From positions 1 to 19,100 of the forward strand of contig PBDH01000033.1 of assembly GCA_002717305.1 (NCBI GenBank): DNA of 19,100 bases, written 5' to 3'. This DNA is from Gammaproteobacteria bacterium (GTDB lineage: Bacteria; Pseudomonadota; Gammaproteobacteria; Pseudomonadales; Litorivicinaceae). Positions within the stretch are counted from its first letter, which is position 1; every line of letters starts with the position of its first letter. Positions 6,537 through 14,267 of this stretch are shown piece after piece. The translations under genes were made by a program, and so were the position numbers. The notes beneath the pieces are model-generated. The model saw only the letters and a list, made by a program, of their open reading frames with translations, had not been told where the DNA came from and did not search any database.

Positions 6537-7904
6537 ATGTTTAATTCATTAAGCGAACGTCTCTCGAAGACACTCCAATCGATGGGTAAAAAGGCGCGTC
6601 TTACCGAAGACAATATATCGAGTGCACTAAAGGAAGTTCGCAAGGCTTTGGTTGAAGCTGATGTTGCGCTTCCTGTAGTTAAGCAATTTACATCTCAAGT
6701 CAGAACCCGTGCGCTTGGTCGAGAGGTGCGAGCGAGTCTGACTCCGGGTCAGCAATTTTTGAAAGTTGTGCAGAGTGAACTTGAGGCAGTCCTCGGAGGA
6801 GAATCTCAATCCTTGAATTTAGCCCAACGACCACCGGCGGTAATTTTACTAGCTGGCCTTCAAGGTGTCGGTAAAACCACGACAGCGGCAAAAATTTCGA
6901 ATTTCCTTAAAAATAGAGAAAATAAAAGAGTTTTAATGGTCAGCGTGGATGTCTACCGTCCCGCCGCAATGGAACAGTTAGCAACGCTTGGCTCTCAGAT
7001 TGAAATAGATGTTTATCCTTCGACAGCCGATCAGAGTCCAATGACTCTGGCAAAAAATGCGTTGCAAAAAGCGGAGTCAGCGGCCTATGACGTCTTAATT
7101 GTGGATACAGCGGGGCGGTTAGGGATCGACGAAGAGATGATGGATGAAATTTCGGGGCTTAATCGGGTACTCAGTCCGATTGAAACCTTGTTTGTTGTTG
7201 ATTCCATGACCGGGCAAGATGCAGCGAATACAGCAAAAGCATTTTCTGACGTGTTACCACTTACCGGTGTTGTACTTACTAAGGCCGATGGTGACGCCCG
7301 CGGAGGCGCAGCATTATCGGTCAAGAGTATCACTGGACAACCAATTAAATTCATGGGTGTTGGTGAGACGATTGATGGGCTCGAGGCGTTTCATCCCGAC
7401 CGACTAGCGTCACGGATTTTGGGGATGGGTGATATTCTCAGTCTGATTGAAGAAGCTGAGCAGAAGCTTGATAAAGAGAAGGCTGAAAAGGTTGCCAAAA
7501 AGGTTTTAAAGGGCAAGGGTTTCGACTTAGCGGATTTTCGAGACCAATTGCGGCAAATGCGAAACATGGGTGGTCTAAAAGCGTTGGTTGATAAAATGCC
7601 TGGGATGGGGCAGATGGGAGCGCAAATTCAAAATCAGGTAGACGAAAAACAATTTATGCGGATGGAAGCGGTCATTAACTCGATGACCCCTGTCGAGCGT
7701 CGTGACCCGGATGTGATCAATGGTTCTCGTAAGAAACGTATTGCTGCTGGTTCTGGGACCGATGTTCAAGAAGTTAATAAAGTTCTTAAACAGCACAAGC
7801 AAATGTCAAAAATGATGAAAAAAGTAGGAAAAAAAGGCGGGATTCAAAAAATGTTGCGCGGGATCTCGGGAATCAACTCTACTAGCGGTATGCCGCGGTT
7901 GTAA
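6537..7904 (+). CDS. ffh: Signal recognition particle protein Ffh
   Basis: GTPase that binds 4.5S RNA and signal sequences of nascent inner-membrane proteins and docks with FtsY. Length 455 residues, normal for bacteria. Domains: N helical bundle (1-90); G domain (about 100-295) with P-loop GLQGVGKT at 107-114, VDTAGRL, the TKADGDARGG block, and GVGETIDGLEAFHP at the NG-M linker; then the methionine-rich M domain (about 325-455) with FDLADFRDQLRQMRNMGG, the RNA-binding helix region SRKKRIAAGSGTDVQEVN and MSKMMKKVGKKG. The ATG at 6537 follows AAGAGA. It is divergent from ypjD and lies 75 nt upstream of rpsP, as in many gammaproteobacteria. No reduced or odd motifs. Confidence 0.98.
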   Translation: MFNSLSERLSKTLQSMGKKARLTEDNISSALKEVRKALVEADVALPVVKQFTSQVRTRALGREVRASLTPGQQFLKVVQSELEAVLGGESQSLNLAQRPPAVILLAGLQGVGKTTTAAKISNFLKNRENKRVLMVSVDVYRPAAMEQLATLGSQIEIDVYPSTADQSPMTLAKNALQKAESAAYDVLIVDTAGRLGIDEEMMDEISGLNRVLSPIETLFVVDSMTGQDAANTAKAFSDVLPLTGVVLTKADGDARGGAALSVKSITGQPIKFMGVGETIDGLEAFHPDRLASRILGMGDILSLIEEAEQKLDKEKAEKVAKKVLKGKGFDLADFRDQLRQMRNMGGLKALVDKMPGMGQMGAQIQNQVDEKQFMRMEAVINSMTPVERRDPDVINGSRKKRIAAGSGTDVQEVNKVLKQHKQMSKMMKKVGKKGGIQKMLRGISGINSTSGMPRL

Positions 7905-7979
7905 GTTCAACGCAAAGCCATTATTATTGCGCGCCACTGTTTTTAGACTCTGCGCGGAGCCACACAGGATTAAGAGAAT

Positions 7980-8228
7980 ATGGTAACGATTCGTCTCTCA
8001 CGCGGGGGCGCAAAAAAACGCCCCTTCTATCACCTGACGGTGACAGATCACAGAAATGCTCGCGATGGTCGCTTCATCGAGCGTATTGGCTTCTTCAACC
8101 CAATGGCGCGAGGCCAAGCTGAACGTCTGCGTATTGATTTTGAGCGTGTTGATCATTGGATTGGTCTGGGGGCGAAGACTTCTGATCGCGTGAAGCGTCT
8201 GCTTAGGGATGCACGCCAGGCAGCCTGA
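7980..8228 (+). CDS. rpsP: 30S ribosomal protein bS16
   Basis: Small-subunit ribosomal protein that helps fold the 5' domain of 16S rRNA. The 82-residue sequence starts MVTIRLSRGGAKKRPFYHL and keeps the RDGRFIERIGFFNP core of the family; length is typical. The ATG at 7980 follows AAGAGA, with AGGA further upstream. The 75-nt gap after ffh shows no convincing intrinsic terminator, so read-through from ffh is possible, though a separate promoter there would be normal. Its TGA shares the A of the rimM ATG, so the two are probably translationally coupled. Confidence 0.98.
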   Translation: MVTIRLSRGGAKKRPFYHLTVTDHRNARDGRFIERIGFFNPMARGQAERLRIDFERVDHWIGLGAKTSDRVKRLLRDARQAA

Positions 8229-8770
8229 TGGCCGACCGGATTGTTGTAGGCAGAGTTCGGTCACCCTACGGCATACACGGATGGGCTTGGATGGATAGTT
8301 TCACTGATAATCCGGCCTCCGTATTCGAATGGATGCCTTGGATATTGACACGAAAGGGCGATGGCACAGGTAAGAGAACAGCGATAGATAGGATCGACAC
8401 AGCCCCGGAGATTTGGAAGCAGCGCGGCAAAAGATATATCGTGAAACTAGTTGGGTATTCTGACCGATCCGGTGTTGAGTCACTTGTAAATTGTTTAATT
8501 GAAGTGGATAAAGGCCACCTACCTCAGCTTGATGGTGATGAATTTTATTGGCGCGACCTGGAAGGTTGTCGCGTAGAGACGGTCAGCAAATGTGCGTTAG
8601 GTGTCGTGAAGGAGGTTATGCCAACGGGTGCCAACGACGTGTTAGTCGTAGTCGGTAATACTGAAAGCATTGATCAAAAGGAACGGTTGATTCCGTTTAT
8701 TCGTCAAACCGTTCCTAAAATAGATATGACAGAACGTGTGATCCGCGTTAACTGGGATCCTGAATTTTAA
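8228..8770 (+). CDS. rimM: Ribosome maturation factor RimM
   Basis: Assembly factor for the 30S head that works with uS19 and 16S rRNA. 180 residues, normal length. The N-terminal RimM domain opens with DRIVVGRVRSPYGIHGWAWM, containing the family's G-R-x-x-x-x-G-I-x-G block, and ends near residue 95. The PRC-barrel domain begins at EFYWRDLEGCRVET (about 107-120) and finishes with LIPFIRQTVPKIDMTERVI, a variant of the usual LIPF...V.DiD block. Start ATG overlaps the rpsP stop by one base and the stop TAA overlaps the trmD ATG by one base. The rpsP-rimM-trmD-rplS order is the classic operon. Confidence 0.97.
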   Translation: MADRIVVGRVRSPYGIHGWAWMDSFTDNPASVFEWMPWILTRKGDGTGKRTAIDRIDTAPEIWKQRGKRYIVKLVGYSDRSGVESLVNCLIEVDKGHLPQLDGDEFYWRDLEGCRVETVSKCALGVVKEVMPTGANDVLVVVGNTESIDQKERLIPFIRQTVPKIDMTERVIRVNWDPEF

Positions 8771-9507
8771 TGAAGTGGGGCATAGTTACTCTATTTCCGA
8801 CCATGGTGGCCGACGCTTTGACTCATGGTGTAATTGGGAAAGCGGTGCAAAAAGGTTTGGTTAATCTTTCAACCTTCAACCCAAGAGCATACGCTACCGA
8901 TGTACATCAAACAGTAGACGACAGGCCTTTCGGTGGTGGTCCGGGTATGTTGATGAAAGTTGAGCCTCTGCGAGCCTCGATTGCTGACGCAAAGAGACAA
9001 CTACGCAGCGCACCTGTGGTCTATTTGAGCCCCCAGGGTGAGATGCTCACACAGAAATTGGTTCACGAGTTGGCCGAGCTGCCTGAGCTAATTTTGGTAT
9101 GTGGTCGATATGAGGGTATTGATGAGCGAGTAGTAGAACTCGACATTGATCGTGAGATTTCGCTGGGGGATTTTGTTCTCTCTGGTGGAGAACCGGCAGC
9201 CATCGCAGTGTGTGATGCTGTTGGTCGGTTAGTTCCGGATGTACTTGGGCACATAGATAGTGCAGCAGAGGACTCATTCAGCAACGAATTGCTGGATTGT
9301 CAGCACTACACGCGGCCCGAAGAGATAGTGAACTTGAGGGTGCCGGATGTGTTGCTCAGCGGACATCACGGGAACATTGCCAAGTGGCGTCGCAAGCAAG
9401 CCCTGGGGCGTACCTGGTTACGTCGGCCTGAGATATTGGAGAAGCAAGAGCTATCTGATGCAGATCAGTTGTTGCTGGATGAATTTGTTAGGGAGTCAAA
9501 GCCGTGA
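8770..9507 (+). CDS. trmD: tRNA (guanine-37-N1)-methyltransferase TrmD
   Basis: SAM-dependent enzyme that makes m1G37 in tRNAs reading CNN codons, preventing +1 frameshifts. SPOUT-class trefoil-knot fold. 245 residues, typical. Visible motifs: DDRPFGGGPGMLMKVEPL (about 50-68), the VYLSPQGEM strand, the knot sequence LVCGRYEGIDERVVE (about 110-124) followed by EISLGDFVLSGGEPAA, and the C-terminal LLSGHHGNIAKWRRKQALGRT split around the HG..I..WRR block. Start ATG is the 8770 A shared with the rimM TAA. The stop overlaps the GTG start of rplS by 4 nt. Confidence 0.98.
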   Translation: MKWGIVTLFPTMVADALTHGVIGKAVQKGLVNLSTFNPRAYATDVHQTVDDRPFGGGPGMLMKVEPLRASIADAKRQLRSAPVVYLSPQGEMLTQKLVHELAELPELILVCGRYEGIDERVVELDIDREISLGDFVLSGGEPAAIAVCDAVGRLVPDVLGHIDSAAEDSFSNELLDCQHYTRPEEIVNLRVPDVLLSGHHGNIAKWRRKQALGRTWLRRPEILEKQELSDADQLLLDEFVRESKP

Positions 9508-9863
9508 GCATGAATCCGATCATCGAAGCGCTCAACAACGAGCAAATGAAGACAGACTTACCCACGTTCGCGCCTGGCGACACCGTCGTGGTTCAGGTAA
9601 AGGTTAAAGAGGGCTCGCGAGGGCGACTTCAGGCCTACGAGGGCGTTGTAATTGCAAAATCTAATCGAGGCCTGCATTCAAGCTTTATCGTGCGTAAGAT
9701 CTCGCATGGTGTCGGGGTCGAGCGCACGTTCCAGATGCATTCGCCATTAGTTGATTCGGTTACCGTGAAACGTCGCGGCGATGTTCGGAAGGCTAAGCTC
9801 TATCATCTGCGTGAGTTGTCTGGCAAGGCTGCGCGCATCAAGGAAAAGTTGGATACGAAATAA
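9504..9863 (+). CDS. rplS: 50S ribosomal protein bL19
   Basis: Large-subunit ribosomal protein at the 30S-50S interface. 119 residues with FAPGDTVVVQVKVKEGSRGR, the YEGVVIAKSNRGLHSSFIVR stretch, and VKRRGDVRKAKLYHLRELSG, all diagnostic. Two starts are possible: GTG at 9504, forming a GTGA overlap with trmD, or ATG at 9510. GGGAG at 9491-9495 is 8 nt from the GTG but 14 nt from the ATG, so I prefer the GTG even though the ATG would give a slightly more standard N-terminus. Last gene of the rpsP operon; a structured non-coding stretch follows. Confidence 0.97.
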   Translation: MSMNPIIEALNNEQMKTDLPTFAPGDTVVVQVKVKEGSRGRLQAYEGVVIAKSNRGLHSSFIVRKISHGVGVERTFQMHSPLVDSVTVKRRGDVRKAKLYHLRELSGKAARIKEKLDTK

Positions 9864-9870
9864 GTTCGTG

Positions 9871-9934
9871 CACTGGGCGACGGTCACCAGGTTTATCCTA
9901 AAATCATCTTAGGCCAGTGTGGCAAATCGTCGCC
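9871..9934 (+). terminator. Nested inverted repeats after rplS (possible terminator or attenuator)
   Basis: GGCGACG (9876-9882) pairs with CGTCGCC (9928-9934), followed by TTATAAAAAA. Inside, CCTAA (9897-9901) pairs with TTAGG (9909-9913), and CACTGG (9871-9876) pairs with CCAGTG (9914-9919). The CACTGG pairing and the GGCGACG pairing share base 9876 and cross each other, so they are mutually exclusive or form a pseudoknot. There is no clean U-run, so intrinsic termination is uncertain. Confidence 0.4.
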
Positions 9935-9999
9935 TTATAAAAAATCCATCGAGGTCCCGCTGACTTTCTTCAGTGAGCGTCGGCTAGATTACTAGTGCC

Positions 10000-10019
10000 T
10001 TTTAAATCCCCATTTAAAA
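10000..10019. repeat. Perfect 8-bp inverted repeat upstream of xerD
   Basis: TTTTAAAT, CCCC, ATTTAAAA: two perfect 8-bp AT-only arms around a 4-nt spacer, 46 bp before the xerD start. As RNA it would be a weak hairpin; as DNA it resembles an operator. Either a weak transcript end or a binding site. Confidence 0.5.
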
Positions 10020-10065
10020 ATATTTGTCATTGACTCTGCAGATTGCTACATACCATGATAGGTGC

Positions 10066-10959
10066 ATGGACTACTGTGCGGGCTCTGTTTTTGATGCTTA
10101 TCTAGACGCGCTCTACCTAGAGCGAGGACTATCTGAAACAACATTACACGCGTATCGGATTGATCTCGCGGGCGTAGGTGTCTATGCGAAATCACTTGGC
10201 CAAACTATCGAGACACTGTCAGATGCTGATATCAATGGCTTCATCGGATCATTATTGTCCGACGGTTTGAGAACTACCTCCATTCAAAGAAAGCTCTCCG
10301 CGCTCCATGGGTTTTATAAATATCAAATACGGCTCGGTCAACGAAATGACGATCCAATGGCTCGGATCCGAAGACCATCAAAAGGACGTCTGCTACCAAA
10401 GATCTTGTCAGAGGGTGATATATCTAAGCTGTTAGAGGCTCCAAATACTGAGACTCGGATCGGTCTCCGTGATCGAACGATGCTTGAAGTTTTGTATGCC
10501 TCAGGTCTCCGTGTCAGCGAACTCTGTCGGCTTGAGCGGTCGAATATTAGTCTCGAGCAGGGCGTTGTACGCGTGCTTGGAAAGGGCAGTAAGGAGAGAT
10601 TAGTGCCCTTGGGTGATGCGGCAAGAGCTTGGTTACAAAGATATTTGAAAGACGCACGCCCGGGGTTCGCTGATCCACGGGGACCGGTTATTTTCCCTGG
10701 CAGATCAGGGGCGTCAATGACTCGTCAGACATTTTGGCACCGAGTTAAATATGTTGCTCGACTGGCTGGTATTAAGACAGACCTAAGCCCACATACTTTA
10801 CGCCATGCGTTCGCAACGCATTTGGTTAACAATGGCGCGGATCTTCGGGTGGTACAGCTACTTTTGGGTCATGAGGATCTATCAACGACCCAGATTTACA
10901 CGCATGTGGCCAGAGAACGCATGAAGCAGTTGCATATCGTTCATCATCCGCGTGCGTGA
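10066..10959 (+). CDS. xerD: Site-specific tyrosine recombinase XerD
   Basis: Works with XerC at dif, under FtsK control, to resolve chromosome dimers. With the start at the ATG at 10066 it has 297 residues, matching E. coli XerD in length. The frame could extend to a TTG at 10024, but that adds 14 residues not expected in the family. SAM-like core-binding domain at 1-100, catalytic domain from about 110. All active-site residues are present: R149 (GLRVSEL), K173 (LGKGSKERL), H243 and R246 (HTLRHAF), H269 (LLGHEDLS) and nucleophile Y278 (TTQIYTHV). The C-terminus ends HHPRA as in E. coli XerD, favouring XerD over XerC. It is followed by dsbC as in several gammaproteobacteria. The ribosome site (AGG) is weak. 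Confidence 0.96.
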   Translation: MDYCAGSVFDAYLDALYLERGLSETTLHAYRIDLAGVGVYAKSLGQTIETLSDADINGFIGSLLSDGLRTTSIQRKLSALHGFYKYQIRLGQRNDDPMARIRRPSKGRLLPKILSEGDISKLLEAPNTETRIGLRDRTMLEVLYASGLRVSELCRLERSNISLEQGVVRVLGKGSKERLVPLGDAARAWLQRYLKDARPGFADPRGPVIFPGRSGASMTRQTFWHRVKYVARLAGIKTDLSPHTLRHAFATHLVNNGADLRVVQLLLGHEDLSTTQIYTHVARERMKQLHIVHHPRA

Positions 10960-10994
10960 GTTACGATTTAACTAGTATTCAACAAGGAACAATT

Positions 10995-11708
10995 ATGCGC
11001 TGGTTGGCATGGATTTTTGCGTTTTTTTCGGTCGCTGCGATGGCTGATGAAGCCCGAATCAGAGAGGCGATTTCGGGTATTAACCCAATGATTGAGATTA
11101 AATCAGTAGACGCGGTCGCACAGACACCTTTTTTTGAGGTTATCTTGATGTCTGGCGAGCGTATTTATACTGATAAAAGCGGACTGTATTTTGTGGCGGG
11201 TGACCTCTACAACGTCGGGATCGGTGACTTGCAAAATTTGACAGAAATTAGTCGCAGAGTGGATCGTCAAGCCATCTTGGAGGATCTTGATCCGTTAAAG
11301 CTTGTGGTATTCTCACCGGTTGTAGAAGTGACACATCGGCTGTTGATCTTCACTGATATCGATTGCGGATATTGCAGACGTCTTCATAGTGAAATTGATC
11401 AGCTCCTTAAATATGGCGTTGAGGTCCGTTACGCCGCATTCCCGAGAGCGGGGGTCGGCTCAGACTCATACGATAAATACGTGTCCGTTTACTGCGCCAA
11501 CGATCAAAGGGCGGCGATGACACTTGCGAAAGCTGGTGAAATGCCAGAAGCCGCAACTTGTGATAATCCCGTCTCCGGTCAGTATCAATTAGGACAAAAG
11601 CTCGGAATTACCGGGACTCCAACATTGATTTTCGAGAATGGTGAAATGCAGCCTGGATACTCACATTGGAAGGATCTTTTAGAACGCATGAATCAGCTCG
11701 ATTCTTGA
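10995..11708 (+). CDS. dsbC: Periplasmic thiol:disulfide isomerase DsbC
   Basis: Reshuffles wrong disulfides in secreted proteins; normally kept reduced by DsbD. 237 residues. Residues 1-17 (MRWLAWIFAFFSVAAMA) are a signal peptide with a likely cut before DEA. The N-terminal dimerisation domain runs to about 75 and the thioredoxin fold follows. The active site is C124-G-Y-C127 after FTDIDCGYC, the cis-proline is P209 in GTPTL, and C167/C189 fit the structural disulfide of DsbC. The ATG at 10995 has AAGGA six nt upstream. The frame is open to a GTG at 10956 overlapping the xerD stop, but that start would bury the signal peptide. DsbG is the alternative, but CGYC and the xerD neighbour favour DsbC. 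Confidence 0.95.
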   Translation: MRWLAWIFAFFSVAAMADEARIREAISGINPMIEIKSVDAVAQTPFFEVILMSGERIYTDKSGLYFVAGDLYNVGIGDLQNLTEISRRVDRQAILEDLDPLKLVVFSPVVEVTHRLLIFTDIDCGYCRRLHSEIDQLLKYGVEVRYAAFPRAGVGSDSYDKYVSVYCANDQRAAMTLAKAGEMPEAATCDNPVSGQYQLGQKLGITGTPTLIFENGEMQPGYSHWKDLLERMNQLDS

Positions 11709-11746
11709 GCTACAATCTATGGTTTATTTTGTATTGAGAACTGATA

Positions 11747-12946
11747 GTGGATGCACGATTCCCTCGCATTGAGCGTCTCCCTCCTTATGTCTTTAATGTG
11801 ATTGGCGAAATGCGTCAGAGCGCGCGGGCAGCGGGTGAGGACGTGATAGATTTCTCTATGGGAAATCCAGATCAGCCGACACCCGAACATATCGTAAAAA
11901 AGCTAGTAGAAACGGCGAATCGTGAGGACACTCACAGATACTCTCAGTCGAAGGGCATTCCACGCCTTCGACGTGCCATGGCGGCTTGGTATAAATCGCG
12001 TTACAACGTTTGTCTTGACCCTGAGACGGAGGTGATCACCACAATCGGATCAAAAGAGGGTCTCGCACATCTTGCTATGGCAACTTTAGGTCCAGGTGAC
12101 GCGGTACTGGTTCCAAATCCGGCGTACCCAATTCATCCCTATGGTTTCGTGATCGCAGGCGCCGATATTCGTCATGTGCCACTGCTGCCCGGTGAGGACT
12201 TTTTTGCAGAATTGGTTAAAGCGATCGAAACCTCTTGGCCTCGACCAAAAATGCTGGTTCTGAATTTCCCCGCGAATCCGACCGCGATGTGCGTTGAACT
12301 CGATTTTTTCGAGAAGCTGGTTGAGATCGCAAGAGAGCATAATATCTGGGTTGTTCAGGATATTGCATACGCTGATATAGTGTTTGATGGATATGTTGCT
12401 CCATCGATTCTTCAAGTCGATGGTGCTAAGGATATTGGTGTTGAGTTTTTCTCACTCTCAAAAAGTTACAATATGCCAGGATGGCGGGTCGGCTTTGCTG
12501 CTGGTAATAAAGAGTTGATAGGTGCATTAGCTCGAATTAAGTCTTACCTTGACTACGGAACATTTACGCCGATTCAAGTTGCAGCAATTGCAGCGCTTGA
12601 GGGTGACCAGCAATGTGTTCACGACATACGCGACATGTATCAGTCTCGACGTGACGTCTTATGTGAAGGATTGAACGCGCTTGGATGGCCGGTTGAAAAG
12701 CCAAAAGCTACGATGTTCGTTTGGGCAAAAATTCCTGAGCGGTACAGTGAGATGGGATCACTTGAGTTTGCCAAAAAGCTCATACGTGATGCAAACGTTG
12801 CGGTTAGTCCAGGTATCGGTTTCGGCCAGTATGGCGACGATCATGTTCGTTTCGCATTGATAGAAAATGAACACAGAACGAGACAGGCTCTTCGAAACAT
12901 AAAACGTCTATTTCGTATCGAATCTACTTTTAACCAAACTTTCTAA
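11747..12946 (+). CDS. alaC: Glutamate-pyruvate aminotransferase AlaC
   Basis: PLP-dependent class I aminotransferase making L-alanine from pyruvate with glutamate as donor. 399 residues. Recognisable blocks: RFPRIERLPPYVFNV near the start, DFSMGNPDQPTP (35-46), SKGIPRLRRAM, GSKEGLAHLAMATL, NFPANPT (173-179), D205 and Y208 in QDIAYADIV, and the Schiff-base lysine K239 in SLSKSYNMPGWRVGF. VRFALIEN near the C-terminus supplies the carboxylate-binding arginine. It resembles E. coli AlaC (YfdZ) over its whole length. Start is a GTG at 11747 with only a weak GAGA upstream. TACAAT at 11711-11716 could be a -10 element, but no good -35 is visible. The downstream hom gene follows by 10 nt. Other class I aminotransferases are possible, but AlaC fits best. 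Confidence 0.93.
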   Translation: MDARFPRIERLPPYVFNVIGEMRQSARAAGEDVIDFSMGNPDQPTPEHIVKKLVETANREDTHRYSQSKGIPRLRRAMAAWYKSRYNVCLDPETEVITTIGSKEGLAHLAMATLGPGDAVLVPNPAYPIHPYGFVIAGADIRHVPLLPGEDFFAELVKAIETSWPRPKMLVLNFPANPTAMCVELDFFEKLVEIAREHNIWVVQDIAYADIVFDGYVAPSILQVDGAKDIGVEFFSLSKSYNMPGWRVGFAAGNKELIGALARIKSYLDYGTFTPIQVAAIAALEGDQQCVHDIRDMYQSRRDVLCEGLNALGWPVEKPKATMFVWAKIPERYSEMGSLEFAKKLIRDANVAVSPGIGFGQYGDDHVRFALIENEHRTRQALRNIKRLFRIESTFNQTF

Positions 12947-12956
12947 GGACAGATTT

Positions 12957-14267
12957 TTGAAACCGATTTCTGTAGGCCTCGTCGGTCTCGGTACCGTCGC
13001 TCAAGGCACACTGAACGTGCTGGCAAATAATCGTGAAGAACTTGCGCGGCGAATCGGTCGTGAAATTCAAATTACTCACATTGGTGCTCGCAGTGACCGG
13101 GATGGCGTTGATTTGTCTGGTATTCGCGTGTCGCGTGAATTGATGGATGTGGCAGAGGATCCTGAGATTGATGTGTTTGTGGAGTTAATTGGTGGTTGTG
13201 ATTTCGCGCGTGAGTTGATCGAAGTTGCGATCGATTCTGGTAAGCACGTGGTAACCGCAAATAAGGCACTGGTTGCTGAGTATGGGAATGATCTGTTTGA
13301 GAAAGCACAGCAAAAAGGTGTAACTATTGCGTTTGAAGCCTCCGTCGCCGGGGGTATTCCGGTGATTAAGACGTTGCGCGAGGGTTTGGCAGCGAATCAA
13401 ATTAGTTGGCTCGCAGGGATAATCAACGGAACCGGTAACTTTATTCTGACTGAAATGCGGGACAAAGGCCGCGACTTCGCGGATGTCTTGAAGGAAGCTC
13501 AGGTATTAGGTTACGCGGAGGCCGATCCAACCTTCGACGTTGAGGGGATAGATGCAGCTCATAAACTCTGCATTTTGGCATCGATCGCCTTCGGTATTCC
13601 ACTCAATTTTGACGCTGTATACAGACAAGGTATCTCGACTATCGATTTGATGGATCTCGATTACGCTGAGGAGCTTGGATACCGCATTAAGCACCTAGGT
13701 ATTGCACGCCGGACCGCAGAGGGTGTCGAAATGCGGGTACATCCCACTCTTATCTCCGAAACACAGCTTCTTGCTAATGTTAACGGTGTAATGAATGCGA
13801 TTCAAATTCATGGTGATGCAGTTGGTTCCACATTGCTCTACGGACCGGGAGCTGGATCACTTCCCACAGCAAGCGCGGTCGTTGCCGATTTGATTGATGT
13901 GGCACGAGCATTGACTGTCGACCTGACTAATCGGGTTCCGCATCTGGCTTTCCAGCCAACACATCTAGATGACGTCTCAATATTACCGATCATCGAGACC
14001 TTATGCCCATTCTATGTGCGTCTGTCAGTCCGTGATGAGGTAGGTGTATTGGCGCTCATAACACGTACCTTGGCAGATCATGGAGTATCGCTAGAGAGTG
14101 TGATTCAGAAAGACGGTGTTGAAGGGGAACCAGTTGCGTTGATCCTATTGACCCATACAGTGCGTGAGAGAGACGTCTTGTCGGCTCTGGCTAAAATAGA
14201 GCAGCAAATTTTTGTCGTTGGAAAGACAGTCGTGCTGCGATGTGAAATGCTGGGAGATACTGTATGA
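12957..14267 (+). CDS. hom: Homoserine dehydrogenase
   Basis: Reduces aspartate semialdehyde to homoserine with NAD(P)H, the branch toward threonine and methionine. 436 residues, the stand-alone type without a fused aspartokinase. An N-terminal Rossmann fold opens with VGLVGLGTVAQGTL (G8 to G17). The middle includes KHVVTANKALVAEYG, ASVAGGIPVI, ING TGNFILTEM and the AEADPTFDVEGIDAAHKL stretch that contributes the catalytic acid. A C-terminal ACT domain (about 350-430; YVRLSVRDEVGVLALITRTL) suggests allosteric feedback, likely by threonine. Start is a TTG at 12957: AAGGA at 12945-12949 gives 7 nt spacing, and part of it overlaps the alaC stop codon. It overlaps thrC by 4 nt (ATGA). Confidence 0.97.
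   Translation: MKPISVGLVGLGTVAQGTLNVLANNREELARRIGREIQITHIGARSDRDGVDLSGIRVSRELMDVAEDPEIDVFVELIGGCDFARELIEVAIDSGKHVVTANKALVAEYGNDLFEKAQQKGVTIAFEASVAGGIPVIKTLREGLAANQISWLAGIINGTGNFILTEMRDKGRDFADVLKEAQVLGYAEADPTFDVEGIDAAHKLCILASIAFGIPLNFDAVYRQGISTIDLMDLDYAEELGYRIKHLGIARRTAEGVEMRVHPTLISETQLLANVNGVMNAIQIHGDAVGSTLLYGPGAGSLPTASAVVADLIDVARALTVDLTNRVPHLAFQPTHLDDVSILPIIETLCPFYVRLSVRDEVGVLALITRTLADHGVSLESVIQKDGVEGEPVALILLTHTVRERDVLSALAKIEQQIFVVGKTVVLRCEMLGDTV

Noticed and set aside
7905..7979. Possible terminator between ffh and rpsP from the repeated TGCGCG
   Set aside because: The copies are direct rather than a good inverted pair, stem length is marginal and no T-run follows.
10024..10065. A TTG start for xerD giving 14 extra residues
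   Set aside because: The ATG at 10066 gives the normal XerD length and puts catalytic residues within one position of E. coli numbering.
10956..10994. A GTG start for dsbC overlapping the xerD stop
   Set aside because: It would place 13 polar residues before the signal peptide; the ATG at 10995 has a strong AAGGA.
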